In this document: piece after piece, positions 54,901-62,733 of the stretch | Layout: each line of letters opens with the position of its first letter | How positions within the stretch are numbered: the stretch's first letter is position 1 | Origin: DASWJZ01 sp963761005 | GTDB lineage: Bacteria > Pseudomonadota > Alphaproteobacteria > Rhizobiales > Afifellaceae | Assembly: GCA_963761005.1 (NCBI GenBank) | Contig: CAVXFK010000025.1 | Span: 110,496 to 174,495, forward strand | DNA: 64,000 bases | Direction: 5' to 3' | Program-made: the position numbers and the translations under genes | Notes under the pieces: generated by a model | What the model saw: only the letters and a program-made list of their open reading frames with translations | What the model was told of the DNA's origin: nothing | The model's database searches: none

Positions 54901-55265
54901 CCGTGACCCAGAACCGCGCGATCGGCGAGGTCAAAAAATGTGTCGAGCAGGGCGTGAACTTCTTCCGGGTCGAGCCGCCGGGAAAGCTCGGTGTAACCGA
55001 CTAGATCGGCGAACAGTACGGTTACCTGACGGCGTTCGCCGCCGTCGTCGTCCGCCGGTGGCTCCAACGACGTTGGCGCGATCGCACAGCCGAGCGCCGC
55101 CGCGGCGTCGAGCAGAATTCGCCGGTGGCCGACCGCGGCTACACCCATGTCCTTTAGGTCATCGGTGGTGAGACGCGGAAGAAGGTCAAGATCGACCGCA
55201 TTCTCGCGAAACGCGTCGGCGTACTGTCCCAGCCCGAGCTGGTCAAGCCAGTCGTCTATCTCCAT
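51993..55265 (-). CDS. SAM domain / class III adenylate cyclase / AAA ATPase / TPR signalling protein
   Basis: 1090 residues. SAM domain at 1-60 (MEIDDWLDQLGLGQYADAFR). Class III cyclase at about 78-255, with metal Asp87 in LFADLVGYTE and Asp131 in KHIGDCVMG, Lys127 for the base, and the transition-state pair Asn203/Arg207 in SVNLASRL: a complete active site. An STAND-type ATPase follows (Walker A GDPGIGKS, 297-304; VVEDLHWADNESLDLI). The C-terminal half is TPR-like helical repeats. By family the product is probably cAMP, though class III cyclases can make cGMP. No membrane segments. Confidence 0.9.
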   Translation of the reverse strand: MEIDDWLDQLGLGQYADAFRENAVDLDLLPRLTTDDLKDMGVAAVGHRRILLDAAAALGCAIAPTSLEPPADDDGGERRQVTVLFADLVGYTELSRRLDPEEVHALLDTFFDLADRAVLGHGGAVDKHIGDCVMGVFGAPIAHGNDAERAVRAAIAIRDGMPKLTNETGHHISVHVGVASGEVVAASGGREHRAYSVTGESVNLASRLASRAKSSEILISNEVRSAVAEHIACEVAGTYDLKGFAEPLLGWRVRQIFRAEPDHVRPFVGRAFEVRQIGVALEACRTTGCGQTIHIRGDPGIGKSRLIEEVSQRATGSGYAVLKGLVLDFGGDNGRAAIEAIVRGLHARSFGRDADAATAMPEHNLADAGLEARERAALLDVLGAPMPESIQSVFDAMDGAARLRNARRALAQLVAMACSQQPILAVVEDLHWADNESLDLISAIATSVAEHAALLVITSRIDGDPTLQRWTVPGTVLTLDLAPLSKTEAMSLASSYFDASANTQVVKCVDRADGNPLFLDQLLQHAEARAEDSVPETVQSLVQARMDQLPARDKRALQTASVLGQAFSIDALRHLLDDLTWTGDVLERRHLLRRQDEGYLFTHALIRDAAYGTLLQKKRRELHRKAAQRLRSDDPVLAAEHLAMAGDAAAPRACLEAAQGLISRYRQEQALLLIDHGLALAQAPADICALHLLRGEALLAAGNAADAGGAYATALAIAAAPRDECHAWLGLASARRLTDDLDRAMEDVEKAITIAEGEGMIEEAARGYSLRGNLRFPRGDIEGCCADHERSLELARVADSAELHATALGGLGDAEYIRGRLGTAHARYSECVTMSAAHDLRRVEAANLPMQAITQFWKGDMRRTRELAVLAIDAATRIGHERAEMVAHHAAYFAYRHLSLLDEAYDHASLALDIARHLKAPRFEAEGLAFQAQIAIDRGAIDEARALLGEALAIGRSSGMGYLGPILLAGRARTATTNAERDDAVAEAEQLLAAGSASHNHLMFRRDAIDVFLACRDWDGVRRHADALEDYASIEPSAFSRFLVARARALAFHGEGSKDVGIELARLAAEAEKLGDLVALVAIAEAVPID

Positions 55266-55675
55266 GGCCGATATCAGACGAATAAGAGCGCACCAAGGCT
55301 ATCACGGTTCGCGAGCGTTCGTCTCATGCGGCAACCTCGTTCGTGCTGCGATTTGGTAACGGGCGCCCCATAGCCGTCATGCCGGTTTTCGGCGATCGAT
55401 CATCGGCAGGACATTGCCGCGTTGGCCGAGAGGTCGAGGATGTCGTCTATGCGAGTTGGTGGCTCTACAATGTTCTGAAGACCACCAGGGGCTTGTCATC
55501 CTTGGCCGATAGCTCCTGCGCTGGTGTTTCCTGCCAGCCGGTGCGGATCCTCAGCCAACATACGGCTCGGGACCGCAAACGGCGCTTGCTGAGCGGATCG
55601 AAATCGCGTCAATTCCGATCAGCGGTCTGCAAGGCGAATTTCTGGGTGCCGCGGCCCTTTTCTGGGAGTTCCGGG
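55266..55675. other. Region between cyclase and MBL genes; possible coding debris
   Basis: 410 bp. One plus-strand stretch near 55560-55670 looks coding-like (ALAERIEIASIPISGLQGEF, then LGAAALFWEFRD), reminiscent of the end of an ASKHA/ROK-type protein, but it has no start and runs out of frame into the MBL gene. The rest shows nothing. The promoters of two divergent genes must lie here. Confidence 0.35.
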
Positions 55676-56524
55676 ATGATGCGGGTGACGCTTTTCGGGA
55701 CTCGCGGATCGGTGGCGGCGCCGGGGGCCGAGACGTCTCGATATGGCGGGAACACATCGACCGTTGAGGTGCGTGATAGCGACGGCACCACACTCGTCCT
55801 TGACGCTGGCACCGGCATCCGTCGCCTCGGGGCGCAAATTCGGCCCGATACTCGCAGGGTCGATATACTTCTAACGCATCTCCATTTGGATCATATTCAG
55901 GGGCTGGGTTTTTTCGGTCCGCTTTACAACGCGGAAATCGATGTTCACATCTGGGGACCCGCCAGCAGCAAGCTCTCCCTCGGGGCGCGCCTGTCGCGCT
56001 ATCTGTCTCCACCGCTGTTTCCAGTGCACCTTCGTGATTTGCCTTGCGTAACGTGTCACCAGGTCCCGCGTCCTCCCTTCGACATCGGGCCGTTCCGTAT
56101 TCAGACGTCGCTCGTCTGCCATCCGGGACCAACCGTAGGTTATCGCGTTGAGACGGGTACTGGCACCATCGTCTACCTTCCTGATCACGAGCCTGTCCTG
56201 ACCGCACCAAATGGTCGATGGCTCGAGCCGGACTGGATCTCGGGCTACGACCTGGCGAGAGGTGCTGACCTCTTGATCCACGATGCTCAATACACGGACG
56301 AGGAATACGATCGCTGCATCGGATGGGGGCATAGCTCCTACCGCCATGCCTTCGAGTTTGCGGCTCAGGTGGAAGCGAAAGAGCTCGTGCCATTCCACCA
56401 CGACCCGTCGCACGACGATGAAATGCTTGGTCGGCTTCTCGAGAATGCGAGGAGACAATTCAAGCCCAGATGCGGAGTGTCTGCCGGTCAGGAGGGAGCC
56501 GTGTTCGAGGTTGGGTCGGAGTAA
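55676..56524 (+). CDS. MBL-fold metallo-hydrolase
   Basis: The start at 55676 gives MMRVTLFGTRGSVAAPGAET (282 residues); upstream codons are non-homologous. The metal site is complete: THLHLDHIQGL (His68, His70, Asp72, His73), the later His in VCHPG, LIHDAQYTDEEY and FHHDPSHDD. The GTRGS-x-A-P-G-x-x-x-x-x-YGGNTS start is typical of the phosphodiesterase-like PhnP/RNase Z-type subgroup. It lies divergently from the cyclase; a role in cyclic nucleotide breakdown is possible but unproven. Confidence 0.85.
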   Translation: MMRVTLFGTRGSVAAPGAETSRYGGNTSTVEVRDSDGTTLVLDAGTGIRRLGAQIRPDTRRVDILLTHLHLDHIQGLGFFGPLYNAEIDVHIWGPASSKLSLGARLSRYLSPPLFPVHLRDLPCVTCHQVPRPPFDIGPFRIQTSLVCHPGPTVGYRVETGTGTIVYLPDHEPVLTAPNGRWLEPDWISGYDLARGADLLIHDAQYTDEEYDRCIGWGHSSYRHAFEFAAQVEAKELVPFHHDPSHDDEMLGRLLENARRQFKPRCGVSAGQEGAVFEVGSE

Positions 56525-56609
56525 GAAGGGCTTATACGGTCCAGACGGTGGCGGCGACCACGCCAACGAGAGCGGCGATGCATCTCTGGTAAAGGTAAAG
56601 GTACTCCGT

Positions 56610-56688
56610 CAATGTGCGGCAGCCGCCGCGCCTCAAACAGGAGCCGGTAGGCCTCGCGCGCAATCAGGTTGTCGTAGCGGCCGCACAT
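56610..56688 (-). pseudogene. SRAP (YedK/HMCES-like) peptidase, N-terminal fragment
   Basis: MCGRYDNLIAREAYRLLFEA, then RRLP, starts at 56688 and is the exact N-terminal signature of SRAP proteins, with the catalytic Cys2. After RRLP the family sequence (RYNxAPTD...) is missing. The gene overlaps the stop of the small Cys-rich gene (56697-56700), an arrangement common upstream of SRAP genes. A middle SRAP fragment lies at 33628-33732. Confidence 0.7.
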
Positions 56689-56696
56689 CTGACTCC

Positions 56697-56963
56697 TCAA
56701 ATCTCCAGCTTATCGCTCTCTGGCGAGCCTTCTGCGGCCGGATAGACCCTCCTGATCAGGACAACGCGTTCGGGCGGGATTTGGCATCTCTCGCAGACAA
56801 GTCGTTGCTTGATCGCAGATAGTTTCCTGTGCCCCGTTCGGCGCCGGATGCGATGCCAAGGCACAATGTAACTGTAGCGGCAGGCCGCGCACGCAATCTC
56901 AAAGCCCTCCCATCCGGCCAACTCCGCTTCATCGATCGTGCGGGGTAAATCGCTTGTCAGCAT
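56697..56963 (-). CDS. Small Cys-pair protein preceding SRAP
   Basis: 88 residues with CAACRYS (about 26-32) and CERC (about 59-62), two C-x2-C pairs suitable for one zinc ion, and a basic middle RIRRRTGHRKLSAIKQRL. The ending PPERVVLIRRVY is family-like. Similar small proteins often precede SRAP genes in Hyphomicrobiales, which supports this being a real gene. Function unknown; nucleic acid binding is plausible from the zinc ribbon. Confidence 0.65.
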   Translation of the reverse strand: MLTSDLPRTIDEAELAGWEGFEIACAACRYSYIVPWHRIRRRTGHRKLSAIKQRLVCERCQIPPERVVLIRRVYPAAEGSPESDKLEI

Positions 56964-57211
56964 CTAATCAGGATGCCGTATGAACAGAAAGAGGACAAGG
57001 CCAGCGTTGCGACCAAAAACGAGGTGTGGGCGGACGAGCTATCAGCCGTAGGAAGGACGCAGATTTACGCTGGCATTCGACCCCAGAAGAGCGCCGCAAG
57101 CGCGCTATCGCCACATCGCGCGCATACGGGAGCCGACATCCACGCGGACGACGTTGTGGGAGAGCATTTGCGCCTGCGGACTTAGCCGGCTCGCCGCTTA
57201 GCTTCATAGGT

Positions 57212-57663
57212 TCAGTGGCAACTGCCGGAGGGATTAAAGTAACGAAGGAATGCATCCTGGACGACCGGCCGCAAAATGCCTTCCGCATTTTCAATGATGT
57301 CCTTCGCGCCATGAGATCTTCAGCGGTCTCGCTATCCAATAGTCCATGTTCTTCCAGTATCCATGGCACCTCTCCCTCGTAGAAGATTCCGAGGAATACC
57401 TCGATGAGGTCCAACTTGAGTTCTCGGCCCAGAATTGTGGGACGTGTGCCGCGATCTATGACCTCCTCGAGGCCGAGACTCTGAAGCTTCCTTCCGATCG
57501 ACAAAGCAGCCTCGCCGCCGGCGAGCCAGGGGCCATTTCCAAACAGCCGCACGCCAAGCATGGCGTGCAGCTCCTTCATCACCGCGCTCCTGTCCACGAG
57601 ACTCTGCGTTCCTAGGTTGCCGACACTTGGGTCAGTCAGTGCGGGAGCTCTTTCCGGATCCAT
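57212..57663 (-). pseudogene. Hypothetical protein, frameshifted near the C-terminus
   Basis: The frame from 57663 begins MDPERAPALTDPSVGNLGTQ and reads SAVMKELHAMLGVRLFGNGP, then ILEEHGLLDSETAEDLMA. Near 57310 it leaves the coding pattern; in another frame KDIIENAEGILRPVVQDAFL, then RYFNPSGSCH, ends at 57212. One base change gives about 150 residues. It is helical and acidic and I know no family; it sits at the downstream edge of the phage-like module. Confidence 0.55.
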
Positions 57664-57709
57664 GTTTGGTTTCCTTCGAGATAGAATGAAGCCTGAGCAA
57701 TCGTCCTCC

Positions 57710-57958
57710 CTAGTGACGCACGGGCGCCTTACCCCAAACGATGCGGCTCTTTTCCCGCTCGCCTGTGTCGATCACGTCGCCTCGGGCGACGAGCTGCACG
57801 ATCCCGAAGAACACAGCGACGGCTTTGTTCGAACGCCGCTGGGCAGCCTCAAGCTCGTCCCAAAGCTGCCTGGCGTAGTTCGGGTCATCTCTCGCCAGGG
57901 CGGCGATCTTCTCCCGGATCCACGAGGCTTCTTGGGCCGTGAGTGCTCGAGCTGGCAT
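57710..57958 (-). CDS. Small hypothetical protein (82 residues) of the phage-like module
   Basis: The start at 57958 gives MPARALTAQEASWIREKIAA, with DDPNYARQLWDELEAAQRRS in the middle. Predicted helical. It lies 10 nt after the HGG gene in the same direction. No known family. Confidence 0.55.
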   Translation of the reverse strand: MPARALTAQEASWIREKIAALARDDPNYARQLWDELEAAQRRSNKAVAVFFGIVQLVARGDVIDTGEREKSRIVWGKAPVRH

Positions 57959-57968
57959 GGTTTGCTCC

Positions 57969-58205
57969 TCAGGACCTCGCCAGGAGTTCTCGGGCCAGAC
58001 GTCGCATTGCTGCGGCTTCTTTCGACCAGAACCCATGCTTGTAGTGTCCGTGCCGCTCACCGCAGGGCGCGCCCGATCCCTTCGCGCCACCGTGCATCCG
58101 GCAGCGGCGTTTGCCGCGGACAGCAGGTGCTTCGCAGGGGGTGCCGCGGCGCGTCTTTGCTCCGCACCGAGGCGCATCCCGCATCTCCTTCAGGCCCGGG
58201 TGCAT
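57969..58205 (-). CDS. HGGxxGAP-motif small protein of the phage-like module
   Basis: 78 residues: CGAKTRRGTPCEAPAV, then KRRCRMHGGAKGSGAPCGER and KHGFWSKEA. The Cys and His residues (CGAKT-x(3)-TPC and CRMH) could bind a zinc ion. The family is common in phage-like and satellite islands of alphaproteobacteria; function unknown. It starts 4 nt after the stop of the GGQAIVG gene. A decayed paralogue is at 32894-33142. Confidence 0.75.
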   Translation of the reverse strand: MHPGLKEMRDAPRCGAKTRRGTPCEAPAVRGKRRCRMHGGAKGSGAPCGERHGHYKHGFWSKEAAAMRRLARELLARS

Positions 58206-58209
58206 GAGG

Positions 58210-58882
58210 TTAGCCCTCCGTTTCTTTCGGCCTACCTTCGATGTTCACTGTCCCGACGATGGCTTGGCCGCCGTCGTTGACGGTCACCTGCCCGACCGGC
58301 GATGCCTTCCCATTGGCGCGCAGCTTCACCAGCGCGTCGATGTGCGCAGCCATCGTGCGCTGCAACTTCGTGGCGAGATTGAAGTAGCGTTCCCGGTGTT
58401 CGAGATGACAGGAGCCAGCGGCCATCGCGAGCATCTTGCCTGCCATTTGATGCGTAAGCCCGATCTGCAAGGCTACCGCGGCCTCCAACTCATTTTCAGG
58501 ACGGATCCCATCAACAAGAGCAATGACTGCGTTCACCGCGTTGATATCGGGGTTGCCCTGATCCGAGCCGACGATGCGGGCGATATGCTTGATCTGGTTC
58601 CGCGCGAAGCTCGCCCGACGTTGTCCCAAATGCGTCGCGGAGTTGAAAGGTGAAGCCGACCCGGTCGGCGTGTGGCGGGAGCAGCTTTACGGTATCGAGC
58701 TGCGTCGGAACCGAGGCCAGCTCCATTCGACGGGGACGAGCGCGAACGCGGGCGGCGGCATTGGCGATGGATGTCTGCTCGCCGGAGCTAGGTGCGGGAA
58801 GAACCACACGCGGTTCCGGCTTCGGAAGGCCGAGTTCCTCCTGGTCCGCCTCGGCGCGGCAAAGGCTCCTTTTCCTCCTCAT
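58210..58882 (-). pseudogene. GGQAIVG-motif phage-island protein, frameshifted
   Basis: From the ATG at 58882 the frame reads MRRKRSLCRAEADQEELGL, RPRRMELASVPTQLDTVKLL and FTFQLRDAFGTTS. Near 58625 coding moves to another frame: SFARNQIKHIARIVGSDQGN, then ENELEAAVALQIGLTHQMAG and VNDGGQAIVGTVNIEG. Removing one G from a GGG run restores about 223 residues. Members of this family end in a V-x-V-x-x-GGQAIVG strand and occur next to HGG-motif genes in alphaproteobacterial islands. Function unknown. Confidence 0.7.
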
Positions 58883-59468
58883 CCATCCTACCCCGCTCTC
58901 GTCTCGTCCGGCGACCTCCCAGATTGGGACGGCGTTCCTTGCGCGGGCGCTTGAGGTAGGTAAGCTCGGCGCCGCTCGGCATGCGGATAGTCGCGCGCCG
59001 CTCGTCCAGTGCGATGACTTCGCCGCCACGTATCAAGAGAACTAGTCCCATCGCGTCGTAGCGAGCGGCGGGTGCCAGGGGATGCACACCGAACACGTCA
59101 AGGATGCCCCAACCTTGTTTGACGGCGTGAGCCGACCAGTTTTCGACAAAGCGCGCGGCGTCATTGACAATCCGATGCCACTGGTTCGGCGTGAATCCTT
59201 CAGCGGGCCGCACAAGCGAGCCGAGAGCCGCAAGAGCCTCGGCCCATTCCTTCGGGACGTTGCGGCCGCTCACTTCCTCTCTTCCCGACCGTTTGTGCGA
59301 TTTGAGGACGTCAGACTTGGCCTTGGCCCCCGGTTCGGTGTCGCTGGCCACATTGGCTACAGCGGCTACAGTGGCTACAGAGATCGGCTTTACGGCGGAA
59401 TCCGTAGCCGCGGTAGCCGCTGTAGCCGTCCATCCGATCTCCGCGAGGTTGAAGCGTCGGTAGCTCAT
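58788..59468 (-). CDS. Conserved protein downstream of the DUF3987 gene
   Basis: The start at 59468 (MSYRRFNLAEIGW) overlaps the previous stop by 4 nt. After a Thr/Ala-rich linker (TATAATAATDSAV) the folded part reads WHRIVNDAARFVENWSAHAV, KQGWGILDVFGVHPLAP and YDAMGLVLLIRGGEVIALDE. This LGWGxLDLFG...D-x-MGL pattern is typical of a protein that regularly follows DUF3987 genes in alphaproteobacterial phage islands. The last ~30 residues overlap the next gene and may reflect another frame slip. Confidence 0.65.
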   Translation of the reverse strand: MSYRRFNLAEIGWTATAATAATDSAVKPISVATVAAVANVASDTEPGAKAKSDVLKSHKRSGREEVSGRNVPKEWAEALAALGSLVRPAEGFTPNQWHRIVNDAARFVENWSAHAVKQGWGILDVFGVHPLAPAARYDAMGLVLLIRGGEVIALDERRATIRMPSGAELTYLKRPRKERRPNLGGRRTRRERGRMDEEEKEPLPRRGGPGGTRPSEAGTACGSSRT

Positions 59469-61595
59469 GTTGTCGCCGCGCTGATCAAGCGGATGATGCG
59501 ACGATTTCCACGGCTGTCGGAGATGTAGCCATGGTCCTCTAAGATCCTGAGCGCTGCCTCCGCGGCCTTCTTGGTGCGCGTGGCTCTGGGCCCGCACTGC
59601 ATGATGTCGTCGCGGAACGAGAATTTTGGTTTCCCCTGCCGCCTCATCCATTGCAGCAGGCCGTCGGCAGCGCGAAGAGCGGGATCCACGCGCGCAACGC
59701 CGCGAAGTCGAAGAGCCTCGTCGACATACCAATCCGTCAGCGCGATAGCGCGAGCCATTGTATCAGTACGGATCTCGCTCGCCTGCTGGTCCTCGACGAC
59801 GGTCAGAACACCGGCGATGCGGGCTGCTTGTTCAGCCGCTTTCGCCGCGAAGTCGGGGATGAGCGACAGTTCCTTCTCCGCGCCGGACTGCCGTTCGACG
59901 TGGTTGTAGAAGGCTTCAAAGGCATTTTTTGCCTCGGCGGAAAGATGGAGCACGCGAGGTTCCAACTCGTTGAGGCACCCTTCCGCCAGGGGGAGCGGCA
60001 ACTCCAAGATCCTTAGCAGGCGAGCGCCGTAGGCGCGGATCGCCGCATCGTCTTCCGCTCGCGTCTCTCGGTAGAGACGACTACCAGCCACGCTTGGCGG
60101 AGCCGCAACGAGCACTCGCGACAGCAGACCCTGATCGCGCAGTAGGCCATCGGAAAGGAATTTCTCGGCGGCATCAGGTTGCACCATGATGTGCATTGCG
60201 AGCCGGCGACCGGGCAGGATGGTAACGCCGTCCCCTGCCCTCACGCGCCTGAACGGCTCGCCATCCCAAAGCGCGGAATAAGTAGCGGCCGTCTTCAACC
60301 GATGTTCGTCGCTCATGCCGTGGCCACCGACGAATTGACCGCCCTCGGCCGTGAAGACGCCAAGCGCTGGAAGCGCCGACACCCAAGCCTTGGCCAGCCC
60401 CTCGACGGTGGGATCGGGAACGGTGAGGAACGCGTGCAAAGGTTGTGCAGGCTCCGCGCCCAGTTCGACAAGGGCGTGCCTGCGCTGATCGAGATCGAGC
60501 TTACCGTCGACGAGTAATTTTTCGCTTCTCCGCCTCCCATGCGGCCCGCTCGACCAACCAAGTCTGATGTGCCTTCATGCGCGCCTCGCGGAGCGCCTTC
60601 TCACGCTTCTTGATGGGCCAGAGCGCCTCGCCATCCGCCGTGGTCTTGCGGTCCCCGGATGCCGCTACCGTCACGAAATAGAGTGAAAGCGGCCGCGTTT
60701 GTCCGAAGGGCAACATTACGTCGGCGTATGCTTGCGCAACCAACGACGCGGCCGCCAACACCGACTGTGCGGCCATGGCTGGCGGCACCTGCACCTTGCG
60801 TGAGATGGCGGCTGCGGCGGGCGACAGAACCGGGCCGAGTGCCTCGACGGGGTATGGTGCGGGCATGCCTAACGGCGGGAACAACGGCAGCGGCCCATCA
60901 TGCACCGCGGGCTCAGCCGCCGCGAGCATCCGCTCGATGTCACCCTTGTTCACGCCGTCCGGCAGCTTATCGGCGAGGTCCCATTTGTCGGGGAAATAAT
61001 CGGGTACCATGACGATGCGCACCGAAGCCGCGCCAGCGCGAGTGGCAAGGCCGGCAACGTCGTCGGCGTAGCCTTTGCCCGGTTGATCTGCGTCCGGCCA
61101 GATCGTCACATCGCGCCCCGCCAGCGGGCTCCAGTCCGACGACGCGGCGGCCTCCGCACCGTTCGGCGATGTAATCGCCACGTAGTCCGGGAACAGCTTT
61201 TGGGCGGCGTCGGCGGATTTCTCGCCTTCGACGACCAGCACTCGAGCCTCGGGCCGAGCAGCAAGCCGGTCTAGCCCGTAGAGCGGCCGAGGGTTCGGCG
61301 GTGCCTTCCATCTCCATGCCCGCCGACCGTCAGGGCCCTGGCAGAACGTCAGCGGCGCAAATTCCTTGCGACCGTGCGGCCTGTCGAACCGACAGACTAG
61401 AAACAGCCGACGACCGTAGTTGTCGCGGTAGACCCAACAACTCGACGGCTTGCCTCGAACGCGCGGGGGATAGTCGCGCGGGGCGTCAGCCGGAATTGGC
61501 GTGAGCAGCTTCCATTCTTCTACGCCCGCCTCCGACCTGTTCGAGGTCGCCTCGGCGTGGCTTTTGCGGAGCGCGGCGCTTCTAGTCATCGGCAC
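59465..61595 (-). pseudogene. Toprim/DUF3987 replication protein, frameshifted in the middle
   Basis: N-terminal half (from 61595): a Toprim-like domain with LVVEGEKSADAA (Glu123) and VTIWPDADQPGKGYADDV (Asp168, Asp170), then the start of a DUF3987 helicase-like domain (TVAASGDRKTTAD, a P-loop variant). At about 60525, in AAAAATTA, the frame shifts: LVDGKLDLDQRRHALVELGA, then LHAFLTVPDPTVEG, continuing to 59465. One base gives about 700 residues. Such proteins act as primase-helicases of phages and satellites. It overlaps the genes on both sides. Confidence 0.78.
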
Positions 61596-61896
61596 GGAAT
61601 CCGATTTCGTCGGCGAGACGCCGTGCCCCTTCGGCCTGGGTTACGTCGAAAATAGCTGCGGCCAGGCTGATTGGATCGGACCCTCCGACCCCCTCGGCGA
61701 AGTCGCACCAGACCGCGGCCTTCTCGCCGACGAGCCTGACCTTCATCGACCTTCCCGCCTCCCCACGGATCGAACCCACTACCTACTCCGAGCCTTGGCG
61801 ACGACCGTGTGGCAGCCAGCGGCCACAAAGTTCGAGCAGGTGCGGGATCGCTGCGTGGTTCACGGCGTCGAAATCGATGCGATGGTGGCTACGCAT
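61582..61896 (-). pseudogene. Primase-type zinc/CHC-like small protein with in-frame amber stop
   Basis: From the ATG at 61896: MRSHHRIDFDAVNHAAIPHL, then ELCGRWLPHGRRQGSE. There a TAG (61783-61785) interrupts, and the same frame continues VVGSIRGEAGRSMKVRLVGE, then AVWCDFAEGVGGSDPISL. The pattern W-x-x-DG-x-x-x-G-x-EY-V-x-GS-x-x-GE-x-G-x-S resembles the N-terminal primase-like domain that precedes Toprim genes in phages; the stop stands where Tyr (TAC/TAT) is expected. A nonsense mutation or a base error explains it. Confidence 0.6.
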
Positions 61897-62293
61897 CGGG
61901 TTCGCGCTCTTCGCAGCCAGAATGGCAAGAGCCGCGCACCTTGTTACCATCCGCGTTGCGGATCGAAGGGCTTGGTTTGCGGCCGTTGTTCGCGGACAAT
62001 GTGCCTTCCAGTCCCGACCGGCCCTGCGGCCGCCCACCGACTTGGCGATGGCCTAAGCGGTTACCATCGGCCTCGCCCCCAGCCTGTATCTTGTTCGATC
62101 GGTCGCCGTGGTTCACCACGATCGCAGGAAGTTGCGCGACGTACGCGCGCAGATCATTGGGAAGGATGAGAGTGCGGCGACCACGCTTGACCGCGCGCAA
62201 CTGACCCGACTTGATCGCCCTGTAAAGCGCCGTCCGTCCAGTGCGCGAGATGGTGCACGCCTCGTCGATGGTATAGGCTAGCGGTGTATTCAT
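61889..62293 (-). CDS. AlpA/excisionase-like helix-turn-helix protein
   Basis: The start at 62293 gives MNTPLAYTIDEACTISRTGR, then TALYRAIKSGQLRAVKRGRR and TLILPNDLRAYVAQLP. This is the MerR-like excisionase/AlpA DNA-binding fold that regulates or excises integrative elements. After about residue 60 the sequence is low in recognisable features and ends in 134 residues; the last codons overlap the primase-like gene. In phage islands this gene normally lies at the head of the replication operon, as here. Confidence 0.8.
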   Translation of the reverse strand: MNTPLAYTIDEACTISRTGRTALYRAIKSGQLRAVKRGRRTLILPNDLRAYVAQLPAIVVNHGDRSNKIQAGGEADGNRLGHRQVGGRPQGRSGLEGTLSANNGRKPSPSIRNADGNKVRGSCHSGCEEREPDA

Positions 62294-62369
62294 TCTGCGT
62301 CTCGCCAATTGGCAGCCGGGATAGTCGGCAACCGTGCCCGCACATCTGCGAGCGACGGCGAATGCGCTA

Positions 62370-62733
62370 TCAGCTACATCTGGCGTCCCGCACTTGGTAT
62401 TTGATGAGACGGCCCGGGGACGCCCTGGCTGTTCGCGGCGCTCTCTGTTGAAATCTCAGCCGCGGTCGCTCTTCGGTTCGGAGCTCCTCCCAAACCGAGC
62501 TAGGTACCTCCTGGTATTGTTCGAGCTTCTTTCCGAACTCTTCGCTCTTTAACCAACGTTCCGCCGTCGACTTCGGGACCTCGGCAAGTCGTGCCAGCTT
62601 CCGAACGGACAACCGCTCTCCAGGCTTCAGCCGTTGAGCCACCAAGCTTACCGCTTCGTGGAATCTCTTCGCCGCAAGATAGGCCTGATGTAGGTCAGGA
62701 TTTGATCCGCTGACCTGATGTCGGATCAGTACC
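62370..62733 (-). pseudogene. HTH-type regulator, 5' part cut off by the IS5 element
   Basis: The frame is open from the IS boundary: NPDLHQAYLAAKRFHEAVSL, then GERLSVRKLARLAEVPKSTA and ERWLKSEEFGKKLEQY, a helix-turn-helix. A GTG at 62645 would start inside it. The other side of the IS (63576-64000) also carries an open minus-strand frame that is cut at the boundary. The two may be halves of one gene, but no shared family proves this. Confidence 0.5.

Noticed and set aside
55343..55675. N-terminal extension of the MBL-fold protein
   Set aside because: The added ~110 residues have no hydrolase homology and the ATG at 55676 begins exactly at the family start MRVTLFGTRGS.
29113..61785. Amber (TAG) recoding as a genome-wide feature
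   Set aside because: Only two in-frame TAGs were found, both in clearly degraded genes, while intact genes in the window appear to use standard stops.
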